Positions 13,734-22,832 of a DNA stretch of 62,691 nt are shown piece by piece. Numbering within the stretch: position 1 is the first letter of the stretch; each line of letters starts with the position of its first letter. Source of the DNA: Bacteroidales bacterium (GTDB taxonomy: Bacteria > Bacteroidota > Bacteroidia > Bacteroidales > FEN-979); the NCBI GenBank assembly GCA_030681475.1, contig JAUXWT010000109.1, positions 1 through 62,691 of the forward strand, written 5' to 3'. The notes beneath the pieces are model-generated. The model ran no database searches. It worked only from the letters and a program-made list of their open reading frames with translations, and was not told the origin of the DNA. Made by a program: the position numbers and the translations under genes.

Positions 13734-16652
13734 CTATTTGATCTGATATCTTTCAAACAGATCATATACAGACTGGTGAATATTTGTCCGGATGTTCATT
13801 TCCGACAATTTATTATTCGCCGCCGAGGGATGTATCCGGTTGGAGAGAAAAACATAGATCAGCCCGTTGGCCGGGTCAGCCCAGATATATGTTCCGGTGA
13901 ATCCTGAATGGCCGAAGCTTTGCGGGGAAGTTCCGCTGCATGACGGGCCATCAAGCAAGGGATTCAGCATGGGTTTGTCAAAACCGAGGCCCCGGCGGTT
14001 GCCATTTTCGGGATACTGGACCCGGGTGAATTCTCTTACAGTAGCCGGAGATAGAAATTGTTTTCCTCCGTAAGACCCCTCCTGCAACAACATCCGCAGG
14101 ATCACCGCCAGGTCAATGGCATTGCTGAAAAGGCCCGCGTGTCCCGCAATGCCGCCAAGCATCGAAGCCCCGTGGTCATGCACATCGCCCCAAAGGAGTT
14201 GAAGCCTGAAGTCATTGTCGTACTCGGTGGGAATTAGCCGGGAAAGGTCGAACCGACCACGGGGATTAAATCCCATGGTTGATAATCCAAGGGGTTTGTA
14301 ATAGGTTTCGGCAAGGTATTGATCAAAGGGTTGTCCGCTGACCTGCTCTGCGATAAGGCGTAACAGGATGAACCCGACGTCACTGTATTTGTAATCGGGT
14401 GATGTGCGCAATGATGAACTGATGATGCTTTGGTACACCGTATCGGCGTAATCTTTGCGGATATACAGGTTTTGCGCCACTCTTACAGGGAATTTTGCCG
14501 ATGGTTCCGGTTGATACAAGGCAGGGTCCGGTTGACCATTTTTTAAGGTGGATTTATAAAAGGGGATCCAATCCTGTAATCCGGCCTGGTGCGTCATAAC
14601 ATCGCGGATCAACAGGTGTGACTTGTTACTGCCCTTCAACATGGGCAGGTATTTCCCGAGATTGTCATCGGGCTTTATCTTGCCTTCATCATACAATTTC
14701 ATCATGACAAGGGTGGTGGCAGCGACTTTTGTGACAGAGGCCAGGTCATATAGGTGCCGCATGGTGACCTTCACGGTATCTTCGTACCTCGGCTGACCAA
14801 ATGCTTTTTCATAGAATATTTTTCCATCTTTCGCCAGCAGGACCTGGCAACCGGGATAAGCATACGATGCGATTCCTGCAAGTGCAATGGAATCGATCAC
14901 ATTCAAAGCCTGTCGCGGGATGCCGAGCTCTTCCGGCAGGACAAGTTCCAGCCTGGTCTTTTCCGTTTCATCACCCGTGCCATATGCAAAAACTGACGAG
15001 GTCACAGGCAACTTACCATTTACGCCGATTCCGCCAAAAATGGCCTCTGCAGCAGCAGTTTCTGTGGTTGGGTTGTCCTGGTGCGCAACCAGGATCGCCT
15101 CGGGTTTGGTGATGTTCGGGATAACAGCCATGGCATATGGGGTTCCAAAAAGGGTGAGAATGGTGCGGTTGACACGGGTCAGGGTGTCGATCAGGCGAAT
15201 CATTTCGTTAGTAAACCCGAATTTATTCGCCGCGTTGCTTGTGATCCCGTGAAGGCCAATAATCAGGATATCACAGGCGGATACCTGTTTGAAGATACTG
15301 TCGGCTAAAGCCTTCTTGAATTTGCGGGGAATATTGCAGGTCCCCATTGCTGCGTACCTGTTCAATGTTGACTGAAAGAGGTTAACTGTTGAATCGCCCA
15401 TGGAGAGCACTGCAATTTTTCGGCGGTCGAGACCGGTCAGTGGAATGATCCGTAACTCGTTTTTCAGCAGGACCATTGAACTGTTTACCATCTCCCGGTT
15501 CAGTACTTCAGCCTCCGGCGGATTGAGATCCGCGATAAGGCTGTCCAGTTTGATCACAGGAGCGCGCTTCAGACCAAGTTCGTACTTCAGCGCGAGCATC
15601 CGCTTGCACCTGGCTTCCAACAATGAATCAGACATCCAACCGCTGTCAATGGCTGTTCTTATTCCCCGGATGGCAATCGCTGCATTCTTAGGCAGCAATA
15701 AAATATCATTTCCCGCCTGTAATGCTATCACTTCGATCTCCCCGGGCTTAAAATACTTTGTAACACCTTTCATGTCAAGGGCATCGGTGAACACATATCC
15801 CCTGAACTTTAACTGCTCTTTGAGGAGTCCGGTGATCACATTTTTTGACAGGGTGGCCGGGGTGTCTTTTACAGAATCGAAACTGGGTATGTAAAGATGT
15901 GCAACCATCACGCCTGCCAATCCTTCGCGGATTAATACCCTGAACGGATACAATTCGACCGAATCGAGACGTTGCAGCAAATGATTGATGACCGGCAGTG
16001 TGTAATGTGAATCGGAATCAGTATCCCCGTGGCCGGGGAAGTGTTTGGCAACGGCCATGACTCCCTCTTTTTGCATTCCCTTCATGTACATCATGCTTTT
16101 GCGGGCAACCTGTTCACGGTTTTCGCCAAACGACCTGAAGTTGATGACCGGATTGTTGGGGTTGTTGTTGATGTCGGCCACCGGGGCAAAGTTGACCTGG
16201 ATGCCGAGTCGTTTGCAACTCCTGCCAACCAATCGACCCATCTCATATATCAACGAATCATTATCCATCGCCCCCAGGGCCATCTGGCGGGGGAAAGAAA
16301 AAGCGCTGTCAAGCCTCATGCCAACTCCCCATTCCGCATCGATGGTGATGAGCATGGGCGTTTGAGATTCCTGCTGAAGGCGGTTGGTCAGGATGGCTTG
16401 CCTTACCGGCGATCCTTTGAAGAAGCACACCCCGCCAATACCGTGCTGTTTAACGATCCGGACGAGGCTGTCGTTGTAAATCGAATCCTTTGATGAGTAT
16501 GCTCTGATCACCAGCAATTGCGCGATGCGCTGGTCGGGTGTCAGCGATTTATATACTGAGTCTACCCATTGATAATCAACTCCCTGGCCACTGACCGGGC
16601 CGGTCCAAAAGAATACCAACATACATAATCCTGCCAGAATGTTAAATTTCAT
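13734..16652 (-). CDS. Exported GH3 beta-N-acetylhexosaminidase-like / serine hydrolase fusion
   Basis: 972 residues with a signal peptide (MKFNILAGLCMLVFFWTG). Residues about 30-380 are a glycoside hydrolase family 3 domain with KHFPGHGDTDSDSH (the His-Asp pair of NagZ-type enzymes) near residue 203 and the nucleophile region FTDALDMKGV near residue 292. A GH3 C-terminal-like domain follows. Residues about 590-970 form a class C beta-lactamase/PBP4-like domain with SVTK near 646, YSD and HSGFTGT near the C-terminus. This fusion is a recognised Bacteroidota architecture and probably acts on peptidoglycan fragments in the periplasm. Encoded alone on the minus strand. Confidence 0.88.
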   Translation of the reverse strand: MKFNILAGLCMLVFFWTGPVSGQGVDYQWVDSVYKSLTPDQRIAQLLVIRAYSSKDSIYNDSLVRIVKQHGIGGVCFFKGSPVRQAILTNRLQQESQTPMLITIDAEWGVGMRLDSAFSFPRQMALGAMDNDSLIYEMGRLVGRSCKRLGIQVNFAPVADINNNPNNPVINFRSFGENREQVARKSMMYMKGMQKEGVMAVAKHFPGHGDTDSDSHYTLPVINHLLQRLDSVELYPFRVLIREGLAGVMVAHLYIPSFDSVKDTPATLSKNVITGLLKEQLKFRGYVFTDALDMKGVTKYFKPGEIEVIALQAGNDILLLPKNAAIAIRGIRTAIDSGWMSDSLLEARCKRMLALKYELGLKRAPVIKLDSLIADLNPPEAEVLNREMVNSSMVLLKNELRIIPLTGLDRRKIAVLSMGDSTVNLFQSTLNRYAAMGTCNIPRKFKKALADSIFKQVSACDILIIGLHGITSNAANKFGFTNEMIRLIDTLTRVNRTILTLFGTPYAMAVIPNITKPEAILVAHQDNPTTETAAAEAIFGGIGVNGKLPVTSSVFAYGTGDETEKTRLELVLPEELGIPRQALNVIDSIALAGIASYAYPGCQVLLAKDGKIFYEKAFGQPRYEDTVKVTMRHLYDLASVTKVAATTLVMMKLYDEGKIKPDDNLGKYLPMLKGSNKSHLLIRDVMTHQAGLQDWIPFYKSTLKNGQPDPALYQPEPSAKFPVRVAQNLYIRKDYADTVYQSIISSSLRTSPDYKYSDVGFILLRLIAEQVSGQPFDQYLAETYYKPLGLSTMGFNPRGRFDLSRLIPTEYDNDFRLQLLWGDVHDHGASMLGGIAGHAGLFSNAIDLAVILRMLLQEGSYGGKQFLSPATVREFTRVQYPENGNRRGLGFDKPMLNPLLDGPSCSGTSPQSFGHSGFTGTYIWADPANGLIYVFLSNRIHPSAANNKLSEMNIRTNIHQSVYDLFERYQIK

Positions 16653-16781
16653 GATCTTGTTTTAATACTCTTTTCACTGCATTTCGCAAAAGTCATAACT
16701 TTCAACCTCAATTTAACCGGGATATTGTCAAATGTTTTGTTTTTTTATTAACATCCACCCACCCCTCTGTGGTTAAAATAA

Positions 16782-16789
16782 TATCTTTG
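16782..16789 (+). promoter_or_regulatory. TAnnTTTG promoter element for the transketolase operon
   Basis: TATCTTTG matches the Bacteroidota sigma-ABfr -7 element. It lies 64 bases upstream of the transketolase N-terminal subunit gene in a divergent intergenic region. Confidence 0.55.
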
Positions 16790-16853
16790 CCCGTGGGTCG
16801 TTTTACCATAATGGGTACTTACTGTCGTTTATGATTTAATTATATTTTTCCAG

Positions 16854-17699
16854 ATGCTTACCATCCGTGAATTAGAAAAAATTGCCACACAGGTCAGGCG
16901 CGATATCATTCGCATGGTCAATGGAGCTTCATCGGGGCATCCCGGTGGCCCGTTAGGCAGCGCCGACCTCCTCGTCGCCCTCTATTTTAAGATCATGTTA
17001 CCCGATCCGAAACAATTCACGATGGATGGTACGGGAGAGGACATCTTCTTTCTTTCAAACGGTCACCTGTCGGCCGGTTGGTACAGTGTGCTTGCACGGT
17101 ATGGATATTTCGATGTGAGCGAACTCAGGACATTCCGCAAAATAGGTTCGCGGCTTCAGGGACATCCTGCCACGGCTGATGGTTTGCCCGGGATCAGAAT
17201 GAGCAGCGGTTCGCTGGGACAGGGTTTATCGGTATCGATCGGCGCTGCCATGGCTAAGAAGATGAACAATGATGAACATCTTGTTTATTGTTTGCTGGGC
17301 GACGGAGAACTCCAGGAGGGACAGAACTGGGAAGCGCTGATGTTTGCGGCTGGTAAGAAGATTGATAACCTGATCGCCGTGATCGATTATAATGGTTTAC
17401 AGATTGACGGCCCGAACGATAAGGTATTGCCATTGGGAGCGTTACATGAAAAATTTGAAGCATTTGGGTGGAAGGCGCTCACCGCATATGGCAACGAGAT
17501 GACTGAAGTTGTCGATACACTCAAACAGGCAGAGTGGTACACCGGTCAGGGAAAACCGGTGATGATCCTAATGACCACCCATATGGGATTTGGCGTTGAT
17601 TTCATGCTGGATAACCACGATTGGCACGGCGTTTTTCCAAATGATGAACAAACAAAAATTGCATTGGAACAATTGGAGGAAACCCTTGGAGACTATTAG
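16854..17699 (+). CDS. Transketolase, N-terminal (thiamine-diphosphate) subunit
   Basis: 281 residues covering the pyrophosphate-binding half of transketolase: MVNGASSGHPGGPLGSAD near residue 21, SNGHLSAGWYSVL near 68, and the ThDP/metal motif GDGELQEGQNWEA near residue 148 ending in an Asn-containing IDYNGLQ. It pairs with the C-terminal subunit at 19187-20143 to transfer two-carbon units in the non-oxidative pentose phosphate pathway. In split transketolases the halves are normally adjacent. Here a von Willebrand A gene lies between them on the same strand. The first 18 bases beyond the stop begin a phrase-like repeat. Confidence 0.92.
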   Translation: MLTIRELEKIATQVRRDIIRMVNGASSGHPGGPLGSADLLVALYFKIMLPDPKQFTMDGTGEDIFFLSNGHLSAGWYSVLARYGYFDVSELRTFRKIGSRLQGHPATADGLPGIRMSSGSLGQGLSVSIGAAMAKKMNNDEHLVYCLLGDGELQEGQNWEALMFAAGKKIDNLIAVIDYNGLQIDGPNDKVLPLGALHEKFEAFGWKALTAYGNEMTEVVDTLKQAEWYTGQGKPVMILMTTHMGFGVDFMLDNHDWHGVFPNDEQTKIALEQLEETLGDY

Positions 17700-17718
17700 A
17701 AGAAATTACAAATTACGA

Positions 17719-19176
17719 ATGACGAATGACAAATTGCAGAAACCGTCACTTGTCACTTGTCACTTGTCACTTGTCACTCGTCACTTGTCACTTGTCACTC
17801 GTCACTTGTCACTTGCCTCTTTACTGGTTTTCCTTTTCCTTACCTCAATGGTTTACTCTCAGGGAACCAAAGAACAGGCGAAGCCAAAGCCAACAACCCG
17901 TATTTTATTTGTATTTGATGCCTCCCAAAGCATGTATGGCCGCTGGCAAAGCGATACCAAATTCAACCTTGCCGTTAAACTTTTTTCAAATATCCTCGAT
18001 AGCCTGGGTACGCAAACCAACCTGGAGTTAGCTCTGCGAATGTACGGCAACCAGAAGCAGTTTCCCCCACAGGATTGCAATGATACCCGGTTGGAGGTTC
18101 CCTTTGCGAAAGATAACATCAATCGTATCAAACATGCCCTGAAGACCACGATCCCCAAAGGGACAACTCCAATTGCTTATGCCCTGTCGCAGGCAACAAA
18201 GGATTTCCCTCCTTGCGACAATTGCCGGAATGTAGTGATCCTGATTACGGATGGCCTCGAGGAATGCGGCGGTGATCCCTGCGCAGTTTCACTCGAACTG
18301 CAGAAAAAGGGGATCATGCTCAAGCCGTTCATCGTCGGGATCGGAAAAAATTTCCGCGAACAGTTTGAATGTGTAGGGACCTATTTTGATGCATCCAATG
18401 AAAAGGAGTTCAGGAATGCCCTCAACGTGATCATCTCAAGAACGTTAAATCCAACGAGTGTGCAGGTTAACCTCCTGGATGTGTATGGCAAGCCAACCGA
18501 GACCAATGTCAACATGACATTTTATGACAACTTTTCGGGGCTGATCAAATATAATTTTATTCACTCCCTGAATGCAAAAGGGCGTCCGGACACGCTGGAT
18601 ATTGATCCGCTGATTACCTACGACCTGGTTGTCCATACCATCCCCCCGGTGCGCAAGGACTCTGTAAAGCTGACCCCGGGGAAACACAACATCGTGGGTT
18701 TGGATGCACCACAGGGAAACCTGATGTTTAAAGCGGGCGGCAGCAGTACCCTGAAGTACCTTCCCTGTATCATCAGGAAAAAGGGTGAACTTGAAACTAT
18801 CAACGTTCAGCAGTTTGATCAGGTGGAGAAATATCTTATCGGTTCCTATGACGCAGAAATTCTGTGCCTGCCAAGGATGACGGTCAGGGATGTCGAAATC
18901 ACGCAAAGCCATACCACCTCTGTGGAAATACCACTTCCAGGCATTGCCGTGATCCAGAGAACTACAAACGGTTATGGCAGTCTCTACTCAGAGGATAAAA
19001 ACAAACTGGTTTGGTTATATAACCTCAGGGATACTCAGCAACAACAGGAAACGTTATATCTTCAGCCGGGATCATATAAGGTGGTTTTTCGATCGAAATA
19101 TTCCAATCAGTCATCCTATACAACAGAAAAAAACTTCAGAGTTGAACCCGGCCAAACGGTTAATATAAAACTATAA
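17719..19176 (+). CDS. Exported von Willebrand factor A domain protein
   Basis: 485 residues from ATG 17719, chosen because the frame upstream lies inside the transketolase gene. The signal peptide h-region (LASLLVFLFLTSMVYSQ) is preceded by a seven-residue repeat SLVT[CR]HL, encoded by ten TCACTTG heptamers at 17746-17815. The VWA domain starts at ILFVFDASQSM, with the MIDAS Asp-x-Ser-x-Ser, and continues through VVILITDGLEECGGDPC. About 250 residues of beta-rich repeats follow, with no further anchor. It probably binds a partner through a metal ion in the periplasm or at the surface. Its position, 10 bases before the second transketolase half, implies cotranscription but no functional link is known. 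Confidence 0.8.
   Translation: MTNDKLQKPSLVTCHLSLVTRHLSLVTRHLSLASLLVFLFLTSMVYSQGTKEQAKPKPTTRILFVFDASQSMYGRWQSDTKFNLAVKLFSNILDSLGTQTNLELALRMYGNQKQFPPQDCNDTRLEVPFAKDNINRIKHALKTTIPKGTTPIAYALSQATKDFPPCDNCRNVVILITDGLEECGGDPCAVSLELQKKGIMLKPFIVGIGKNFREQFECVGTYFDASNEKEFRNALNVIISRTLNPTSVQVNLLDVYGKPTETNVNMTFYDNFSGLIKYNFIHSLNAKGRPDTLDIDPLITYDLVVHTIPPVRKDSVKLTPGKHNIVGLDAPQGNLMFKAGGSSTLKYLPCIIRKKGELETINVQQFDQVEKYLIGSYDAEILCLPRMTVRDVEITQSHTTSVEIPLPGIAVIQRTTNGYGSLYSEDKNKLVWLYNLRDTQQQQETLYLQPGSYKVVFRSKYSNQSSYTTEKNFRVEPGQTVNIKL
17746..17815. repeat. Tandem array of ten TCACTTG heptamers inside a leader sequence
   Basis: Ten consecutive 7-base units: eight TCACTTG and two TCACTCG. They form part of the coding sequence for the signal-peptide region of the VWA protein, giving a seven-residue protein repeat. 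A related phrase, AATTAC/AATGACGAATGAC, precedes it at 17704-17730. Copy number can change by slippage, and each loss or gain of one unit shifts the frame. Confidence 0.85.
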
Positions 19177-19186
19177 CGGAGATCAG

Positions 19187-20143
19187 ATGAATGAATATAT
19201 AAACCAGGGATCCAAAGACACACGTTCGGGATTCGGCGAAGCGCTTGTTGAACTTGGATGGCAGAACAGAGATGTAGTGGCGTTGTGTGCCGATCTTACC
19301 GGATCGGTGAAGATGGATCTGTTTGCCCGCGAATTCCCCGGACGCTTTATTCAGGTGGGAATTGCTGAAGCCAATATGATCGGCATTGCCGCCGGGTTGA
19401 CCATTGGTGGCAAAATTCCGTTTACCGGCACATTTGCCAATTTTTCCACCGGAAGGGTTTATGACCAGATCCGCCAGTCGGTTGCCTATTCCAATAAAAA
19501 TGTAAAGATCTGTGCATCCCATGCCGGACTTACCCTTGGCGAAGATGGAGCTACGCACCAGAACCTTGAAGATATGGGTATGATGAAGATGCTGCCCAAC
19601 ATGACCGTTATCTGCCCCTGTGATTTCAACCAGACCAAAGCTGCCACGATAGCTGCTGCAGCGTTTTCCGGCCCGGTTTACCTGAGGTTCGGGCGTCCGA
19701 AGTGGCCAAATTTCACGCCTCCCGGTCAACAGTTTGTGATCGGCAAGGCAATGTTGCTGTCTGGGGGTACAGATGTGTCAATTTTTGCTACCGGGCATAT
19801 GGTCTGGAATGCATTGCAGGCAGGTAAATTGCTCGAAGAGCAGGGAATTTCTGCAGAGATCATTAACATTCACACCATCAAACCCCTCGACGACGAAGCA
19901 ATCCTTGCATCAGTCAGAAAAACAGGATGCGTGGTATCAGCCGAAGAGCATATGCGCAACGGCGGACTGGGCGACAGTATCGCCCAACTTCTTGCCAGGG
20001 AATTTCCTGTACCGGTTGAGATGGTTGCCGTGGATGATAAGTTTGGCGAAAGCGGCAAACCCGAAGAGCTGTTGAAAAAGTATGGCCTGGATGTTCCCGA
20101 TATCGTGGCAGCAGCGTTAAATGTACTCTCCAGGAAAAAATAA
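19187..20143 (+). CDS. Transketolase, C-terminal (pyrimidine-binding) subunit
   Basis: 318 residues with the pyrimidine-binding domain and a C-terminal transketolase domain. GIAEANMIGIAAGL near residue 63 contains the Glu that activates thiamine diphosphate. ICASHAGLTLGEDGATHQ near residue 110 and VSAEEHMRNGGLGDSIAQ near residue 249 are typical. It completes the enzyme begun at 16854. A gap of 10 bases separates it from the VWA gene. The 3' end is followed directly by terminator copy 2. Confidence 0.92.
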   Translation: MNEYINQGSKDTRSGFGEALVELGWQNRDVVALCADLTGSVKMDLFAREFPGRFIQVGIAEANMIGIAAGLTIGGKIPFTGTFANFSTGRVYDQIRQSVAYSNKNVKICASHAGLTLGEDGATHQNLEDMGMMKMLPNMTVICPCDFNQTKAATIAAAAFSGPVYLRFGRPKWPNFTPPGQQFVIGKAMLLSGGTDVSIFATGHMVWNALQAGKLLEEQGISAEIINIHTIKPLDDEAILASVRKTGCVVSAEEHMRNGGLGDSIAQLLAREFPVPVEMVAVDDKFGESGKPEELLKKYGLDVPDIVAAALNVLSRKK

Positions 20144-20174
20144 AACTTTCAGGTTTTTAAAACCTGGAAGGTTT
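20143..20174. terminator. Bidirectional terminator hairpin (dispersed palindrome, copy 2)
   Basis: The same unit as at 12052-12084, with the right arm and centre identical and the left arm lacking one base (AAACTTTCAGG). It begins at the stop codon of the transketolase gene, again between convergent genes (stops at 20143 and 20191). Confidence 0.75.
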
Positions 20175-20190
20175 GTACCAAAAGAGCTGA

Positions 20191-22161
20191 TCATCCCATC
20201 CGCTTTGTTTGATCGTTGCGGGTGAGCAACCCGGGCGTCTCTTTATCAATATAGAGCGGAACCGTTTCAACGGTGACATTGCTGGTATCCAGTCCCAGGG
20301 ACCTGACCTCGCTGATGCCAAATTGTTTGAGTATCGCATAAATATCCATGATAAACTGTTCCCGGGGAGGGAAATCGAAATCATAATTCTGGATGCGGTC
20401 GATCACAACAAAACGAAAATCGCTTGAAACATTGAATGTCCTCAGGGAATCATAGTGACTCAACAGGTCAATTTCCTTGTTCCTGCTCATCTCTTCGAGT
20501 ACCTGCCGGAAAAACAGGTTGACCCTGGGTTGAACTTTAAAACCAATCTTGAAGTCAATCTTGATCAGGATTCCCTGGATAATATGGGTGACTTTATACT
20601 CAAGCACATGCGGCTCGTCCAAAATGTCAATATGAAGCATCCAATAGGTATCAGCCCGCTTTGGTTGCTTGTTGATGATCGAATAGATGATCTTGGACTC
20701 GATATCTGTCTCTCTGTTTGCTTTGGTAAGAAAAACCAGGTTCGTCGCATATTTTGGGATCGACTTGTCTTTTGAAAGCGCTTTAAAGATGTCAAAATAT
20801 TGATTGATCGGATAAAACTCGATAAAACTGTTCTTAATTTTTCTTCCATGGAACCATACATACATGATAATGAACAGGATACTGCCAAGCATGAATGTAA
20901 AATATCCGCCATGAAGGAATTTATTCAGGTTTGCAATCAGGAAAGTTCCTTCAATGGCAAGATATACCATTAAAAAAATGATGATCATGTATTTTGGAAC
21001 ATGCTTGTAATAAAAATAGATTCCAAGCAGGATGGTCGTCATAAGCATGGTGATGTTGATCGTAAGCCCATATGCTGCCTCCATATTGGCTGATTTTTGA
21101 AAAAAGAGGACAATACCGATGCAGCAGAAATAGAGGATCCAGTTGATACTGGAGATATACATCTGCCCCTTGATGTTGGTTGGGTAGTTGATTTTGACCT
21201 TTGGCCAGAAATTGAGTGAGATGGCTTCGCTGATCAGGGTGAATGAACTGGTGATCATGGCCTGGCTTGCAATGATCGCTGCAAGTGTGGCAATGATGAT
21301 CCCCGGCATCAGAAACCAGGAAGGCATAATGGCAAAAAATGGATTAGTCCATTCATTGACATAATCAGCGTTCTTCAATATCCATGCTCCCTGTCCGAAA
21401 TAATTGAGCAACAGGCAAACTTTAATAAAACTCCAGGTAACCCTGATGTTGTTGCGGCCACAGTGGCCCAGATCCGAATACAGTGCATCGGCTCCGGTGG
21501 TGCATAAAAACACAGCTCCAAGAAGGACAAACCCCTGTGGGAATTTTGTCAGAAAATTAAAAGCATAGACAGGGTTCAGCGCCTTTAGAATCTGAGGATA
21601 TTCAACTAATTGGATTATTCCAAGAATGCCAAGCATTGAAAACCAGATGAACATGATCGGCCCAAAAGATTTTCCGATCAATTTGGTTCCGAATTTCTGG
21701 ACCAGAAACAACAGCGTGATGATCATTACGGCGATGGGTACGACCGGTATCCTTGGATTTTTTATCAAGGTACCTTCCACCGCCGAAACGATGGTGATGG
21801 CGGGCGTGATGATGCTGTCGGCAAGAAGCGTGCAGCCCCCGATCATCGCAAAAAGGAAGGCCCACTTGGCCCTTTTTCTGATCAGTGCAAAAAGGGCAAG
21901 TATCCCACCCTCCCCTTTGTTGTCTGCGCTGATGGCAAACGTGATGTATTTGATGGAGGTTTGCATCGTTAGCGTCCAGAATATACACGAGAGCCCGCCA
22001 AGAATAAACGGTGAGTTGATTGAATTGGCGCCTGCTATAATGGCTCTCATGACATAAAGCGGCGAGGTTCCGATGTCGCCGTAGATAATTCCCAATGTAA
22101 CAATTAAACCGGCAGTGGTTATTTTGTTAATCTGACTTTTATGTACAGCTCTGTTCATCAT
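20191..22161 (-). CDS. kup: KUP family potassium uptake transporter
   Basis: 656 residues. The family hallmark GIIYGDIGTSPLYVMRA lies near residues 24-40, followed by about 12 transmembrane helices to near residue 440 and a C-terminal cytoplasmic domain of about 200 residues. It imports K+ with protons across the inner membrane. It stands at the end of a minus-strand run with DedA (2-base gap) and PiT (about 12 bases), so it is probably in one operon with them. Length is slightly above the E. coli protein (622). Confidence 0.92.
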   Translation of the reverse strand: MMNRAVHKSQINKITTAGLIVTLGIIYGDIGTSPLYVMRAIIAGANSINSPFILGGLSCIFWTLTMQTSIKYITFAISADNKGEGGILALFALIRKRAKWAFLFAMIGGCTLLADSIITPAITIVSAVEGTLIKNPRIPVVPIAVMIITLLFLVQKFGTKLIGKSFGPIMFIWFSMLGILGIIQLVEYPQILKALNPVYAFNFLTKFPQGFVLLGAVFLCTTGADALYSDLGHCGRNNIRVTWSFIKVCLLLNYFGQGAWILKNADYVNEWTNPFFAIMPSWFLMPGIIIATLAAIIASQAMITSSFTLISEAISLNFWPKVKINYPTNIKGQMYISSINWILYFCCIGIVLFFQKSANMEAAYGLTINITMLMTTILLGIYFYYKHVPKYMIIIFLMVYLAIEGTFLIANLNKFLHGGYFTFMLGSILFIIMYVWFHGRKIKNSFIEFYPINQYFDIFKALSKDKSIPKYATNLVFLTKANRETDIESKIIYSIINKQPKRADTYWMLHIDILDEPHVLEYKVTHIIQGILIKIDFKIGFKVQPRVNLFFRQVLEEMSRNKEIDLLSHYDSLRTFNVSSDFRFVVIDRIQNYDFDFPPREQFIMDIYAILKQFGISEVRSLGLDTSNVTVETVPLYIDKETPGLLTRNDQTKRMG

Positions 22162-22163
22162 AG

Positions 22164-22820
22164 CTATTGTAGGCGTTTACTATCTATATACTTTTTAAAG
22201 AGCCCGATGATCATGGGCATAATAGATATAAAGATAATGGTAAGGATGACCACGGTGAAATTTTTTTTCACAACTGGAATGTTACCGAAAAAATAACCCG
22301 CCAGGCCGAAGGAAGCAACCCAGATAACCGCACCGACAATACTGAAAGTAATAAACCTGAAGTAACTCATTGTGCCTACACCGGCAACAAAAGGGGCAAA
22401 TGTACGGATGATCGGCATGAACCGGGCAATGATCACGGTTTTACCCCCGTGCTTTTCATAAAAGGCGTGGGTTTTATCTAAATATTCACGCTTGATGAGC
22501 CGGTAGTTCTTCTCATAAACTTTCTGCCCCAACGATTTCCCAATAAAATAATTGGTGTTGTCGCCTGCAAAGGCGGCAAATACAAGCAACGGAATTACCA
22601 CAGCCAGGCTGATTGGATTCCCGTCCATGGCCGCTACTGTTCCCGCAGCAAATAACAAGGAATCTCCTGGCAGGAAAGGTGTTACCACGAAACCGGTCTC
22701 CATGAAGACGATAAGAAAGAGGATCAGGTAGGTCCAGGTCTGATAATCAGTGACCCATTGCTGCAAATGGATGTCGATATGAAGGATGATATCAAGGAAA
22801 TTCTTTAAAAGTTCAAGCAT
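22164..22820 (-). CDS. DedA family (SNARE-associated) membrane protein
   Basis: 218 residues. The DedA core is visible: FMETGFVVTPFLPGDSLLFAAG near residue 40-61, then GDNTNYFIGKSLG and FARFMPIIRTFAPFVAGVGTMSY near 140, holding the conserved Arg and Pro residues. Five or so membrane segments. Members act in membrane homeostasis, in some species as flippases for undecaprenyl phosphate or phospholipids and in proton-motive-force maintenance. It is placed between kup and the phosphate transporter, with gaps of 2 and 12 bases. Confidence 0.9.
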   Translation of the reverse strand: MLELLKNFLDIILHIDIHLQQWVTDYQTWTYLILFLIVFMETGFVVTPFLPGDSLLFAAGTVAAMDGNPISLAVVIPLLVFAAFAGDNTNYFIGKSLGQKVYEKNYRLIKREYLDKTHAFYEKHGGKTVIIARFMPIIRTFAPFVAGVGTMSYFRFITFSIVGAVIWVASFGLAGYFFGNIPVVKKNFTVVILTIIFISIMPMIIGLFKKYIDSKRLQ

Positions 22821-22832
22821 AGTAAATAATTT

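Noticed and set aside
13734..16652. GH3/beta-lactamase-like fusion as a novel architecture
   Set aside because: This fusion is widespread in Bacteroidota and annotated in many genomes; it is not new.
17590..17718. Longer N-terminus for the von Willebrand A protein
   Set aside because: It would overlap the transketolase subunit gene by over 100 bases and adds no sensible signal sequence.
17746..17815. Heptamer tandem repeat considered as a CRISPR array
   Set aside because: Units are contiguous and only 7 bases long, there are no spacers, and no cas genes are nearby.
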